This document shows positions 11,344-23,376 of a stretch of DNA of 64,000 bases, piece after piece (the first letter of the stretch is position 1; each line of letters begins with the position of its first letter). The position numbers and the translations under genes are program-made. Below the pieces are notes generated by a model. The model was not told where the DNA came from, did no database searches, and saw only the letters and a program-made list of their open reading frames with translations. The DNA comes from Falciphora oryzae (lineage: Eukaryota; Ascomycota; Sordariomycetes; Magnaporthales; Magnaporthaceae), in NCBI GenBank assembly GCA_000733355.1, contig JNVV01000004.1, forward strand, positions 339,923 to 403,922, written 5' to 3'.

Positions 11344-14111
11344 TCAGTACTCCTCCACAATGTCATCCTTGCCGAGCTTGTACCGTCCGCTCGCCCGCGT
11401 GCCGATGCGCGCCGAGGACCGCCGCCCACCGCCACCGAGAGAAATGATGGCATCGCCAGCTATGCTCTCGCGCGTCGGCCGCTTGAGCGACTTGTTGCTC
11501 ACCATGTTGACCTCGTGGGGCAGCGCCATGATGATGTTCCTGTCGGACCCGTACTTGAAGTCGTCGGCCTTGACGTCGTCCGAGTACCTGCGGATCTTGT
11601 ACGGCTCCTTCGAGCCTGCCAGCACCTTCTTGAGACTCCACTCGACCACGTAAGGACCCGTGGCCGTGATGATCTGCGTCTCCTCCTGTCCAGAGCCGGT
11701 GTTGAACTTGGCCGGCGTCATCGAGACACCCTTGCCTGTCTCGTGCGCAAACTGGGCCACGTGCTCAGGCCGGAGCGCCAGCCGCCTCGGCTGTGGTTTG
11801 TCTGTGGCCGCGAAGCTCTTCTCGAAGCCGAGCTTGCCCTCATTCTTGCCGCTCTTCTGCATCGCGTCGATAAGTAGTAGGTACGTACGACATGTGCCTA
11901 GCACCCAGCGTCCGTCGGCCGATACGTCGAGGCCGATGATGGGCTCGCCTAGGGCCGGGATATGCGTCTTCGCGTTGATGCCCAGCCGGTCGAATAACCG
12001 GATGTCGCCCTTGTTGGACGCCACGGCGATGTGACCCTTCTCTGTCGTAGCAACTGACGAGAAGTCGTTCTTGCTCACGTACTGCTTCAGCTGGCTGTCC
12101 ACGAGCTTGGTTCCCGACAGGCGCGGGTCAATACGGTAGAGGGCGTTGCGCGAGATTCCCAAGAAGGTCGGCTCGTGGGTCATCTGCGCGAATTTGTTCT
12201 CCGGGGCGAAGGTCACGACGGGGATGTCTTCGTGCACATTCCACTCGTCCACAACCTTGCCGTACTCGAGATCCATACGGAAGAGCTTGTTCGGGTCTGC
12301 CTCGTTCTGCAAGATCATGTTTCGATCCTCGTTGTGGAGCATGACCTTCTTGGGGCTGAAAAGTTTGCCGTCTGGTGTCTCGACCTTGGAAATGTTGGTC
12401 GAAAACTCGAGCTTGTTGCTGGGCGTGTGCTTGAACACGCCAATCTGCGAGCCGCGCACGACGAATGACCTGTCGTGCTTGTAGCCCACTGCCAGAGACT
12501 TGTTGACGGCTGTGTCCTTGGGCTTGACGTCAACATCATCGTCTTCTTCGTCGCTATCGTAGTGCTCACTCCGGGGAGCGTCGTCCTCCTCATCTTCCTC
12601 CTCTTCCTCCGCTTCCTCCTCCTCTTGCTGTAGCTGCGCGGCCGCCTCGTCTTCCTCAATGTCATCCATGGCAAGCTCGGCAAAGGCATCCGTGATGTAG
12701 TCCTGGTCCTTCTCTTTCATCTTAGCCCACTTTGTCTCGTTCAGCTTCTCCCAGATACCCCTGAGGAGTCCCTCCTGGAAGCGCTCCATAGTGTCCTGGT
12801 CCTTGAAGCGGATGAGCCATGAGTATGCCTGTCCCTCGCCGACAAACTGGTTGAAGATGAAGGACAGGAACTCGAAGTTGAAGACCGGGTTTATATCGCC
12901 AGATATATCAATGCCCACCCAATCCCGGTCCTCGCTCGATATCTGAAGCCAGTACTGCCAGTCTCCCGTCTCCGAGACCACAGCCCTGACAGAGGCATCC
13001 TGCAACAGGAAGGAGCCGGACACAAAGTCGAAGAAATGCAGCTCGCCAAGCTCGGCGGCCAGTATCTCCCTGGCCTCGGGCTGCTCGGTAGGCGCCATGG
13101 GGGCAGGGGTGCTCTTAGCCTTTCCCTTATCTTTTGACGGGGTGGCTTGGGGACTGGAGGTGGCAGCCGTGACCGGGGACGAGGCTTCTGGGGATGCGGG
13201 CGCTGCCTTTGCCGCCGATCTCTTGACCGGGGTGTTGGCGAGGACGTTCTTGCTCGAGAACATTGAGTCGGACGATTCGATTGAGCGGGTCAAGGTCGGG
13301 CCGTGCAGAGGACTGGCAGGTGGAATGGGCTGCTCGTCGAACTCGAACTGGAGTAGATCGTCTTCGGACGCGGTGGTATGAGGCTTCCGGTGCTTTCGTT
13401 CGTACTGGCACTGCCGGGCGATGCGTACGAAGGCGTCGACTTGCGCGGGTGAGGTGTCGGTGCGGTCGCAGACGAACTCGTAGACGTCACCTGCGTCACC
13501 ACTGAGGTCGCGCCAGCAGAGAACCTTCTCGCCACCGCCGCCGCGGTTCTCAAATCGGAAATGGAGGGCCTCGTCGAGCAAAAACGTCTTTTCGTCGCGT
13601 TCTGAGGCAAGGGCGTCCTCCTCAGCTTCGTCGCCTTCCTCCTCGGCCAGAAGCTCGGCCTCTCCTTCCTCGTAGGCGCGCTGGACGACGAGCTGGTACT
13701 GGAAATCTTGGCCGGTTTTTCGGATGCGAGCGGCAGCGTCCTTGAAGATGAGCTCCGAGTAGCCCTTGGGGGAAAGCGGTCGGACGAGGTAGAGTTGGCC
13801 CTGGGGCAGCTCGGAAAGCGACTCCTGGCTGCTGGAGCCGAAGATGAGCTTGGCGGCTGGGGAGGATGGAAATGTCAGTGCCTGGTGGGGAGTTGCAGGG
13901 ATCGCGGAGGAATGATGGGCTAAGCGAAGAGGGAAATGCGAGGCTGCAACGGGGCGCCGGCTGGCCTGAGAGGAAAAAATACTGCAAATGGGAACCTCGC
14001 ACGGGACGTCATGGGTCGGCGCATATCAACAAACTGGGGGAAAGGGACAGGCAAAGGACGGAGGAAGCACGTCGGGGGATGGCGGCACCTACCGTTTCGC
14101 ACCAAAAACAT
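11344..14111 (-). CDS. vid27: VID27 family cytoplasmic protein
   Basis: Orthologue of the yeast vacuole import and degradation protein Vid27, linked there to fructose-1,6-bisphosphatase turnover; its biochemical role is poorly known. The model has a 19-nt first exon (14111-14093) and a second exon 13856-11344, joined by a 236-nt intron, giving 843 residues. The tiny first exon is supported by phase and by the family N-terminus (AAKLIFGSS) starting right at the junction. Seen in order are the N-terminal PH-like region (LYLVRPLSPKGYSELIFKDAA), a Ser/Ala-rich linker, a central domain, a long acidic tract (about 404-449, runs of Glu/Asp), and the C-terminal WD40-like VID27 domain (HDRSFVVRG, LDVSADGRWVLGTCRTYLLLID). 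The C-terminus is basic and Gly/Arg-rich. Confidence 0.93.
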
Positions 14112-14978
14112 TTTCGCTTGCAGGTGCAGAAAGCACTCCTCTGCTGGTCAAGTTGGCTGTGGATTGGGTAGCGTCGACGGACGGCTTGCGTGCGGGCGTG
14201 CGGGACGGAGTTTATATCGGCGCGCTGGTCATCGTATTTTGGCGGGCTGTCTGTCCGGGAGCCTGTGCTGGTGCTCGCTGCCCGGCTTCAAAGATACTTT
14301 GAGGCAGCAACAGCCTGACCTTGCTTCTGCGGGCACACACCTGACTTCTAGCTGCAACTGCGTCATAACAAAAATGCTTGGGAAATTTGGGTGATGGAGG
14401 GGTAACAAGGGCCGTGGCGGTGCATTTCAAGACGCCACCTCCACGGCGATTGGATAGGCAGGCAAGCCACAGCCTCCACCAGCATGGGAGCTCTGCGTCA
14501 CCTCCAGGTCCGTGATGGAAGTCATTGGCGCGTGACCTTTTGATGCCCGTCGCCAGCTCGTTTGCCACGCCAGTAGCGTCAACACAGAGGACAACATTTC
14601 TTACGGTCCCAGTGGAATCCTTTCCGCGCCAGTCCAGAATACCTGCCCGTGGTGAAGGGTTTGTTTCACATGATTGATGGAACACACTCTTTTTTCCTAG
14701 CAGTTTTCCACAGCAAATCGGCCGCCAGCATGCAGGATTGTGAATAGATGCCCATGACAATGCACAGCTAATCTTGGCTAACCAACCCGCCTAACTTGCG
14801 AGCCTGCCAATAATCCTAGCATTCCGCGTCGCTAGCTTTCGAACGTTCCCTCACCGACTCATTTGTCAATATCAGGCCAGGGAGCCCTTGTTCTGGCCGG
14901 CCAGGATACCAGGCTACATGCATGCCGCTCTTTTTTGCTGTCACCTCTAGCAGGTCCTTTGTTATGTCTCCCACTGTC
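14112..14978. other. Intergenic region between VID27 and prenylcysteine oxidase
   Basis: VID27 promoter plus the 3' flank of the next gene. An open frame at 14212-14760 on minus has no motif or coding signature and was not accepted. Confidence 0.5.
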
Positions 14979-16904
14979 TCAGTCCTGTCCGCCTAGAACA
15001 GCCTGCCGCTCATCGTCATCCAGCGGACCAGGCATCATCTGGGAGCCATTGGCATTTTCTCTGGCTTTGAAGGAGAGAATCACATCGTCCACCAGCAGCC
15101 TCGCCACGTTCTTGCCCATCAGCGCGCTCGTCTCCATTGTCGAGATGAAGCTCTCAATCCCAGAGGTGTAATAGAGACCGTTGCCCAGAACCGGGTCCTG
15201 GAAGGTGACACGCGGCAGTCCCTTGGGGTACGAATGGAAGACGTGAGGGTAGATCCATGAGATGGGCTCGACCGCTTCTGTTTGCGCCTCGCCCTTGGCT
15301 TGGCCGGTGAAGGTTTCCGGTACAGGCACGCCAAGCAGCGAGGACAGGAACTCGGTCGTGACCTTCTCCGGCGAAAATATCTTGTATAGATATTCGACGC
15401 CTCCTGTTTTGGGATTTTTCAGCGTTCTGAGCGTGCTGAGCGAAAAGAAGCCAGCCTTCCCTGCCCCTGAGGCTCCAGATGAGCCATCCTCCCCCTCGGC
15501 CAACGTTGTCAACACGGTCGTTGGGGCCGTGGTGCCAGGCGCGAGGCCGAAGAATTCGGCGTTCAGGCGGAATGGGGACGTGAATAAGGTGACGTGCAGC
15601 TTGACATATGGAATCTCGTCGATGGTTTGCTTCAGGACGTCGTCGCCGGCCTCGATGTTGCTGAATTGGTAAGGGTTCGCGAGGATGACCCTGTCGAAGA
15701 CGAGTGTCTCTGCAGCGTCTGGGGAATTTTCGGCTGCAGGGTCTGACGACTTTGTTCTGATGAGATACCTGGAACTGGCGTCCTCTTTCCACTTTTCCGA
15801 TTCCAGTCCGATGTAGTCAACGGAGGAGTTGAACTGGATGGAAGCCCCTGAGTCCTTGACCATGGCGGCAAAGATCCGCCAGTTCCCACCAGCTACCTGA
15901 GATGCGCCATCAGGGGCAATTGAGACCTGCAATAGTGACGTTAGCATGCCATTATACCAGAAATAGGGTAAACGGTATCTTGGCCTCTTACCATGGTCTC
16001 CAGCCCGTGGATTTTCTCAAGATTAGAAGCATAGTTGACACGTGTAGCAGCCTGAACGAGATCGTGTGCAAAACGAGGGTCGATCTGTGGAGGGGACGTT
16101 AGACAAGGTACAGAGACGAAACGGAATGAGAGGGACGCAAAGCACGAACGTTGTTTTGAGCCAGGAATTGGTCCCCGGTCAATGCCGTAAAATAGGTGAG
16201 GTTGAGCTCATAGGAGGCGGTCGTCAGGGAGCGAAAAGGGAAGTTGGGGGCTTCATAGAGCTTGAGGAACTGGGCGACGGTGCTCTGCATGAGCTTCTGG
16301 GTCCTGTATGGGGCGAGGCCGTATTTCCAGAACAGCTTGGCCAGGTTCCACCAGTCATACTGCGAACTGTCCTGCTGGTATACAAAGCTGTCGCCATCCC
16401 AAATGGCGAGTAGCTCATCCTCCTCGGAGCCTGGGACCCGAAGCGAGAGGTTGAACCGGTGGACCGCATCCCAGAGGATGTGGTTAAGCTGGATGAAGAT
16501 GGACGCCCCGAGCTCCACAGGAATGCTGGGATCATCGTACACACCCACGGTCAAGGTGCGCCCGCCTACGCGGTCCGTCTTCTCGAAGATGGTGACATTG
16601 ATGGGGATACTTGCCTCGGCGGCAAACTTGCGGATATGGTATGCGGCCGATGAGCCCGCGGCGCCGGCGCCTGTTCGGGAGTCAATAAATACGGCCAGCC
16701 AGTAGGACGACACACACGTTTCATATTTGAAACCATTCAAGATCCCGGCATGGTAGGAACCGCACGCCAGCCGAGGCGCGCCGGATGATGGCACCACTAA
16801 CCGATAATCGCAACCTGTTGAGGCTTCGAGCTGGTCGATTCAGCTTGGGCAAGGGACAGGAAACCGCCCAAGCCCAGTAATGTCAAGCTCCGACAGAGCT
16901 TCAT
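14979..16904 (-). CDS. Prenylcysteine oxidase (prenylcysteine lyase) family, secretory
   Basis: FAD-dependent enzyme expected to cleave the thioether of farnesyl- or geranylgeranyl-cysteine released from degraded prenylated proteins, in a lysosome/vacuole-type compartment. Exons 16904-16802, 16670-16150, 16084-15992 and 15926-14979 join in phase to 554 residues. A signal peptide (about 1-21) precedes the dinucleotide-binding motif VAIIGAGAAG (31-40), and the FEKTDRVGGRT segment follows. The C-terminal prenylcysteine lyase domain is seen in SWIYPHVFHSYPKGLP and NGLYYTSGIESFISTMETSALMG. The introns are 131, 65 and 65 nt. Donors GTTAGT and GTTCGT are slightly unusual, but the flanking protein sequence is continuous with the family. 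Substrate and compartment are inferred from the family. Confidence 0.92.
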
Positions 16905-17585
16905 GTTGCCGACCGGTTCAGAAGCAACGTGGAATACCAGTAGAATTCAGGGCGGGAAAGGGCGGCACGAAGCTCATGGGTCAACGAGGCTCGAGAAAAA
17001 TGCGAGGAACAATTTGCTACAGTTCCGGTCAAAGAGGCGACGGCAGACGCGGGAGCATAATCTGCCCGACCGAAGCTAGGAGGTCGTGGTTGCCCGGGAT
17101 CCGGGGCCAGTGGCGTTCAGGCTTGTCAGCAAACGGGTGGCCCTCACGGGCTTGATTGATGTCAGCTTGCCCTGAGGCTCGCTTTAGACCACAGAATGCA
17201 ACTTCACACGGATAGGAGATCGTGCTTGTTGCGGTCTGAACGACAACATGAAGAAGCACCACCCTGGCCCGATGTGTCCAGGAACCTGAAGGCGAGGGAC
17301 GGGGTACAAGCTCTCCCACTCGTTTATGGACGTGTGAAATGTACCGGTGCCCCACAAAGGAAATCCGTCTCTGATTGGTCAAAGCTCACTGTCCCCTGTC
17401 GCCGCTCTCCAGGTTGCGAGGCGGGCAGGCAGCACAGGCACAAAAAAAGTCGGTTGTCCCGCTATCGCGGTGGCTGCCAAAACATTGGGAGAGCATCGGT
17501 AACGGCAAGTCTTAGAGGGGCACCAACCGACCAGCTTTGACGGCCCCATACACCCAACCGCGCCTCCAGAACAAAGACATACGCC
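16905..17585. other. Divergent promoter region (prenylcysteine oxidase / CCT6)
   Basis: 681 bases between divergent starts. No gene or repeat seen. Confidence 0.55.
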
Positions 17586-19619
17586 ATGTCTGCCGCCCAG
17601 CTCCTCAACCCCAAGGCCGAGTCGAGGGTATGTCGGTCCTGCTCGCGTGGTTTGGAAGGTCCCGTTCCATATTGACATTTTGGTGCGGGCAGCGGCGGGG
17701 TGAGGCTCTCCGAGTCAATATCGGCGCGGGCGAAGGTCTCCAGGATGTCCTGAAGTCCAACCTCGGTCCCCTGGGGACCATCAAAATGTAAGTAATCATA
17801 ATTCTCACTTCTAGCGAGGTATATCCCACTAACCCTCTCTTCTCGCCCAGGCTTGTCGACGGCGCGGGACAGGTAACCGAAGCTTCCATCGACTCTCCAC
17901 CACCTCCTCCCCGATCAAGCCGCACCACCCGCCCCGAACATGCGCCGCCCTCCTGCTAACCGCCGACGCGCCAGATCAAACTCACCAAGGATGGCAATGT
18001 CCTGCTCCGCGAGATGCAAATACAAAATCCCACTGCTGTCATGATTGCCCGAGCTGCGACCGCCCAAGACGACATCTGCGGAGACGGAACCACCTCGGTT
18101 GTCCTGCTGGTCGGCGAGCTGCTGAAGCAGGCTGAGAGGCATATCCAAGAGGGCCTGCACCCCAGGATCATTGCCGATGGTTTCGAAGTTGCGAAGAACG
18201 AGGCGCTCAAGGTATGGCTGCCGCTGCCCGCCTTGCCCAGGAGAGACATGCCCATGCCCATGCCAACTTGCGACTGACCATGACCACCCGCCCGTGCAGT
18301 TCCTCGACACGTTCAGAATCCCCAAGCCTGCCGACAGGGAGCTTCTTATCAGTGTGGCCAGGACATCGCTGGCCACCAAGCTGAACGCAACACTCGCCAA
18401 CAAGCTCACGCCCGATATTGTCGATGCCGTCCTCGCTATATACAAGGCCCCGGCCAAGCCCGACCTGCACATGGTTGAAATCATGAAGATGCAGCACCGC
18501 ACGGCCTCGGAGACTCAGATGATCAAGGGACTGGTTCTGGACCATGGCGCGAGGCACCCAGACATGCCGAAGCGTCTCGAGAACGCCTTCATCCTGACGC
18601 TTAACGTCGGCCTCGAGTACGAGAAGTCGGAGATCAACTCTGGGTTTTTCTACAACAGTGCCGAGCAGCGCGACAAGCTGGTTGAGAGCGAGCGGAGACA
18701 CGTCGATGCCAAGCTCAAGAAGATCGTCGATCTCAAGAAGGAGGTCTGCGGCAACGACCCCAAGAAGAGCTTCGTGATTGTGAACCAGAAGGGCATCGAC
18801 CCCCTGTCACTGGACGTGCTGGCCAAGAACGGCATCTTTGCGCTACGGAGAGCCAAGCGGCGCAACATGGAGCGCCTGCAGCTCATCGCCGGCGGTGTGG
18901 CACAGAACAGCGTCGAGGACCTCTCGCCTGAGATCCTCGGTTGGGCCGGCCTGGTGTATGAGCAGCAGCTCGGCGAGGAGAAGTACACCTTCATCGAGGA
19001 GGTCAAGGATCCCAAGTCGGTCACCATCCTGATCAAGGGCCCCAACGCCCATACCATCACGCAAATCACCGACGCCGTGCGCGACGGCCTGCGCAGCGTT
19101 TATAACGCCATCGTCGATAAGAGTGTCGTGCCAGGCGGTGGCGCGTTCCAGGTCGCGTGCGCCTCCCACCTCCGAAGCGATGCCTTCTCGCGGACCGTCA
19201 AGGGCAAGGGCAAGTGGGGTGTCCAGGCCTTTGCGGACGCTCTACTCATTATCCCCAAGACCCTCGCCGCCAACGCTGGGCACGACATCCAGGAGTCCTG
19301 TATGCGGACCCTCGTACCCCCGCGGATATATGTGTTTCCTTGTCTCAAACTTGCTAACACCTGCTTTTACTCGATTCTAGTGGCTGCCCTTCAGGATGAC
19401 TATGCCGAGGGCAATGCGTTCGGTCTGGACCTGCAATCTGGTGGCACAATGGACCCCACCCTGGAGGGTGTCTACGACTCGTTCCGTGTGCTGAGGAACT
19501 GCATAGCGTCTAGCACCGGAATTGCATCTAACCTGCTGCTGTGCGACGAGATGCTCAAGGCGCGGCAGATGGGAAGGCAAGGAGGGCCAGGCCCCGGCAT
19601 GGACGGACCCGAGGAGTAA
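17586..19619 (+). CDS. cct6: T-complex protein 1 subunit zeta (CCT6)
   Basis: Zeta subunit of the cytosolic group II chaperonin TRiC/CCT, which folds actin, tubulin and WD40 proteins. Six exons (17586-17627, 17693-17787, 17851-17872, 17975-18211, 18300-19299, 19381-19619) join in phase to 544 residues, the normal CCT6 length. Seen are the N-terminal [32 protein letters not shown], the ATP-binding GDGTTSVVL motif, the [12 protein letters not shown] segment specific to this subunit, the apical domain, [10 protein letters not shown] and the C-terminal [24 protein letters not shown]. Intron density is highest in the first 700 bases, and exon 3 is only 22 nt. The C-terminal tail is Gly/Pro-rich. 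Confidence 0.97.
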
Positions 19620-19978
19620 GCCGGTTTTGGACTCGCCCTAGATACGATACCATTCTCCGTACCCATACTATCGGAACTGGCTACTGGATCTCGAGGTGTT
19701 TGACGGTAGACGTGAATAAAAGTTTGGGTCACATAGATCATTTGTCCCTTAACAAGAATGCAGGTTGCTCCAGAAGTTGGGCAACCCCTGGTCTGGGCGA
19801 GGTTGCTCCCTCTATCGCAGAAAAAATCCATCTGCGCGCGCACTGCGGGACACTTTTTTTCGTCATTGTGCCCCGCGATTGCTGGGATCAAAAAATCCTG
19901 CCCCACCACGCGCCTCAATCCAAGGCTACTTTTTGTTTATTTTTCGTTTATTTTTCTCCATACGCAGAAGAACACAAA
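19620..19978. other. Spacer between CCT6 and TSR4
   Basis: 3' flank of CCT6 and the T-rich leader of the next gene. No feature seen. Confidence 0.5.
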
Positions 19979-21409
19979 ATGGTTCCATACGATAGCGATT
20001 CCTCCGGAGAGGACCAGGATTTCACTGAGACCAATGTCCTTCTCGGCTACACCTCCAAGGATGCCGGCAGCGAGACCGTGAGCCGGTTAGGAGGACGTCC
20101 GGTTCGTGCCCCGTCGAATTATTTTTCCATCGCCGTCCCCTGAACTGCGCGCTAAGCTCCTGGATTCGAGCACAACATACAGGACTGGCTCGTCGCGGAC
20201 AAGCCACCGACGGCGGCGCTGGCGCGGTGCAAAGTCTGCAAGGACCTCACGGTGCTCCTGCTGCAGCTCAACGGCGAGCTGCCCGAGCGGTTCCCCGGGC
20301 ACGAGAGGCGCATCTACGTCTTTGCCTGCCGCAGGAAGTCGTGTCGGCGCCAGGCAGGCTCCGTTCGCGCTATACGGGGTCTGAGGGTCTCGGGCGCCGC
20401 GGCGGCGGCTGCTGCGGCGGCTGCTGGGAAGCAAGCGGCAGAGAAACAAAAGGCGGCGGCGGCTGCCAAGGAGACGGCGAAGCCTGTGACTAGGACTGGA
20501 CTGGGAGAGTCGCTGTTCGGCGTCAAGGCGCCGGCGGGCGGCTCGGGGGCAGCCAACCCCTTCGCCGCGCCTGGAGCAAATCCCTTTTCCTCGGCGCCGC
20601 AGGCTTCTGCTGCCAACCCCTTCAGTACCAAGCCCCAGGCGCCCAAGCCCGCCGAGGAGGAGGAGGAGGAGGAGCAAAAGCAGGAGGAACAACCAAAAAA
20701 AGAGTCCAAAACAGAAAAGGCAGCAGCTGAACTCCCCCAAACCTTCGCAGGGAAGCTAGCCCTCAACAACCCCCAAGTGTCCGGCCCCCCACCGCCACCG
20801 GAGCCGTGGCCGGCTGAGTCGGAGCCGGGCCAGCCGCAGCCGTACCCAGTATCCTGGATCGCCGAGGCCGAGTACGAGACGCTGGACCCGACACCCATGC
20901 CGAGCGTGCCGACGGGCCCGACGGCCATGGAGCTGGACGAGGAGGCGACCGGTGGTAGTAGTAGCAGCAAAGGTGGCAAGGAGGACAAGGAGGTGTTTGA
21001 GTCGAGCATGGACACGGACTTTCAAAAGTTCGCCGACCGCGTCGGCCAGAATCCGGACCAGGTCATCCGGTACGAGTACGCGGGCGCCCCGCTGCTCTAC
21101 AGCCGCGACGACGAGGTCGGGCGGGCGCTGGCGGGTGCGGACGATAACAAGGCGGTCAAGAGCGGTGGTGGCATGCCGCCGTGCGCAAACTGCGGCGCGC
21201 CGAAGGTGTTTGAGGTGCAGCTGACGCCGCAGGCCATCGCGGACCTCGAGTCCGGAGGTGAGGACGGGCTAGATGGCATGGACTGGGGAACCATCATTGT
21301 CGGCGTCTGCTCGCGCGACTGCCAGGAGAGGACCACGGGCGATGGAGAGGCGGGATATTTGGAGGAGTGGGCGGGTGTCCAGTGGGAGGAGCTCATTGTC
21401 AAGAGGTGA
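19979..21409 (+). CDS. tsr4: TSR4 / PDCD2-like protein
   Basis: Expected to be the dedicated chaperone of ribosomal protein uS5 (Rps2) and to be needed for 20S pre-rRNA processing. Exons 19979-20101 and 20183-21409 are joined by an 81-nt intron (donor GTTCGT, acceptor ACAG) and give 449 residues. The first exon has the family N-terminus with LLGYTSKD and SRLGGRP. The second starts with DWL and the Cys-rich segment C-x2-C...PERFPGHERRIYVFACRRKSC. An Ala-rich then Pro/Glu-rich linker follows. The C-terminal PDCD2 domain has QVIRYEYAGAPLLYSR, PPCANCGAPKVFEVQ, MDWGTIIVGVCSRDC and EEWAGVQWEE. The linker contains a poly-Ala run and a Glu run, probably variable between strains. Confidence 0.95.
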
Positions 21410-21880
21410 AGAGTAATATCAAGAGTGGGTGTGGTCAGTGAATGACGCTTGTGCAGGTTATCGTCTAGTAACGGACCCTAAATAGAGAAACCTCTCGAGA
21501 CAGCACGGGGAGCAATCAAGTGCCATTGATGCCGATTTCGGGCTTCCTCTGCTCGGGTAATCCCATAGCGAGGTGTGACACCGACCAGTAGGACGACCTA
21601 GAGCTACCCCCTTTTACAGAGGCAGTCGCCTGTACACCAGTCATATTCCTCTGACAGTGTGAGAGCACCCAGGGGCATGGCGCCGCCTCCGATCCCCCAA
21701 CCCAACCCGAACCTTAACGCCTGAGTTTTTTTGCCGTTAAAATGCATCCCTAAAACCCTCCCGATGAATCATCCCCACAACCTGCTTCGAACAGGAGGTT
21801 GGGGATGGACATATGCCAGAGATTTATGAGGTACTAGACCAAGAACCTGGAAACCCCACACAAACTTTGCCGACCCCACT
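21410..21880. other. Spacer between convergent TSR4 and eIF3k
   Basis: 471 bases between two 3' ends. No gene seen. Confidence 0.5.
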
Positions 21881-22913
21881 TCATGCGGTCTCCTCCCATG
21901 ACCTCCTCAGGACCCTCGAGAACATCTCGACGTTGACGTCCTCGCGTATCTCTGCCTTCTTGGCCTCGTTGTCCGGGTTCTTAGGCACGGTAACGGTGGT
22001 GCCGTCGACAGTCCAGCCGCACGTCTCGATCAGGAACTTGCGGACGGCGGCGTCGCTGAGGCCGAGCCAGTCCTCGAGCAAGGGGAGCTGGATCTCGCGG
22101 AAGGCCTGGCTGGCCAGCAGGGCGATGCGGGTGCGGATCATGTCCTCGAAGCCTTTGATGTCGGTCGTCAGGTCGGCGTACAGGTCGTCGCTCTCGATGG
22201 TGACCCAGAAGCGTGCGTACTGGGCACCCTCGAGCTGCAGGTTCAGGTCGCGCAGCTTGCCGACGGCCTCGGACAGCTCCGTCGGCTGGGCGAGCGCCGA
22301 GGGGCTGATGAGGTGCATGGCCTGGCTAAACTGCGACGACGGGAACTGCGTCATGGACTTGACGAGGATGTTGGTCACGACCTCCTCCTTGATGCGGTCG
22401 GGGTTGAGCTGGTACCTGTGTTTCGAGGGGGGGCAGCAGTTGTGCGCGCCGGGACGGTCAGCCACTGGTTTCACCAATTGTAGAGCGAGCGCGGTGTCCA
22501 GAAAAGATCCTCTGCACTTGGAGGAGATCAGGGGTCACTAGTTGACTTCAGTTCCCCACGCGAGGCCCCCGGAGCCGGGGCGCAGAAGCGCCCAACACAC
22601 GGCGACCCACGGGGGTATGTCAGGTAATAGGAAACGTTTATAAACGCATCATGTAGAGAGTGCCGAGGATCGCGAGGGATGGGGAAACAAGGCACCAGCA
22701 AGAACGAGCAGGCGGAGTCAAGGAACAGGAAGGGCCGTACAGCTTCAGCAGTGTCCTGTTAGCATTGCAGTCGCAGAACTTCTCCTCGCACTGGAGGGTC
22801 AGGTAGCTCTCGAGGGTGCCGACGGCCTCGGGGTTGTACCTCTCGAGGCCGTTGATGATGTTGGTGATGTAGTCGGGCCGCTCGGGCGGGTCCTCGGCGT
22901 TGGGCACGCGCAT
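21881..22913 (-). CDS. eif3k: Eukaryotic translation initiation factor 3 subunit K
   Basis: A non-core PCI-type subunit of the eIF3 complex, which binds the 40S ribosome during translation initiation. Exons 22913-22741 and 22415-21881 give 235 residues, normal for the subunit. Exon 1 carries the conserved PDYITNIINGLERYNPEAVGTLE and CDCNANRTLLKLYQ segments (the intron lies within the Leu codon before YQ). Exon 2 carries PDRIKEEVVTNILVKSMTQFP, FWVTIESDDLYADL and the winged-helix end ETCGWTVDGTTVTVPKN. The intron is 325 nt, much longer than the others here. Nothing in it matches the protein, so no exon seems to be missing. Confidence 0.95.
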
Positions 22914-23376
22914 CTTGGGCGGAGGGTTCGGTCGCGGGATCGGGGGGTTCCGCCGGTTGGTCGAGAGGAGGAGAGGGAGGCGGAAGAGGGCAGTTAAAGG
23001 AGGCGGGTGTTTGCGACGGGGCAACGATTTGAGATGGAGGGGAATCGCTGGCCGTGGTTTTCTGGGTGGGGCAGCCAGGCCACACACGATATTTCGTTTC
23101 GGTGTGTGGTGCTGGATGTTGAAATTCCAGATTGGGATTAGCGTTGGCGCCACGTGACCTCGCGGCAGCTTGGTGACGCCAATGGCTCCGATGACTTCAC
23201 GACGCCTTGCAGTCGCCGGCTGGCGTGGCCAGGCTCGATCTCGGCGACAAGACGTTGACATGCCGCACACACATGCAATCATGAAAATACCATGTGCTCG
23301 CCTGCCATAACACTACCTGGTTTATGACCTGAATACATGGAAGCGCCCTCTTGTTGCCATTCGCGCGCCTTCATCA
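22914..23376. other. Bidirectional promoter (eIF3k / DNA ligase I)
   Basis: 463 bases between divergent start codons. No perfect MluI cell-cycle box is present on the ligase side. No gene seen. Confidence 0.5.

Noticed and set aside
14212..14760. 182-residue minus-strand open frame
   Set aside because: Lies in the VID27 upstream region. Cys/Trp scatter without pattern; looks random.
22416..22740. Extra exon inside the long eIF3k intron
   Set aside because: The protein is continuous across the splice (LLKL-YQLNPD), and no intron segment matches the family.
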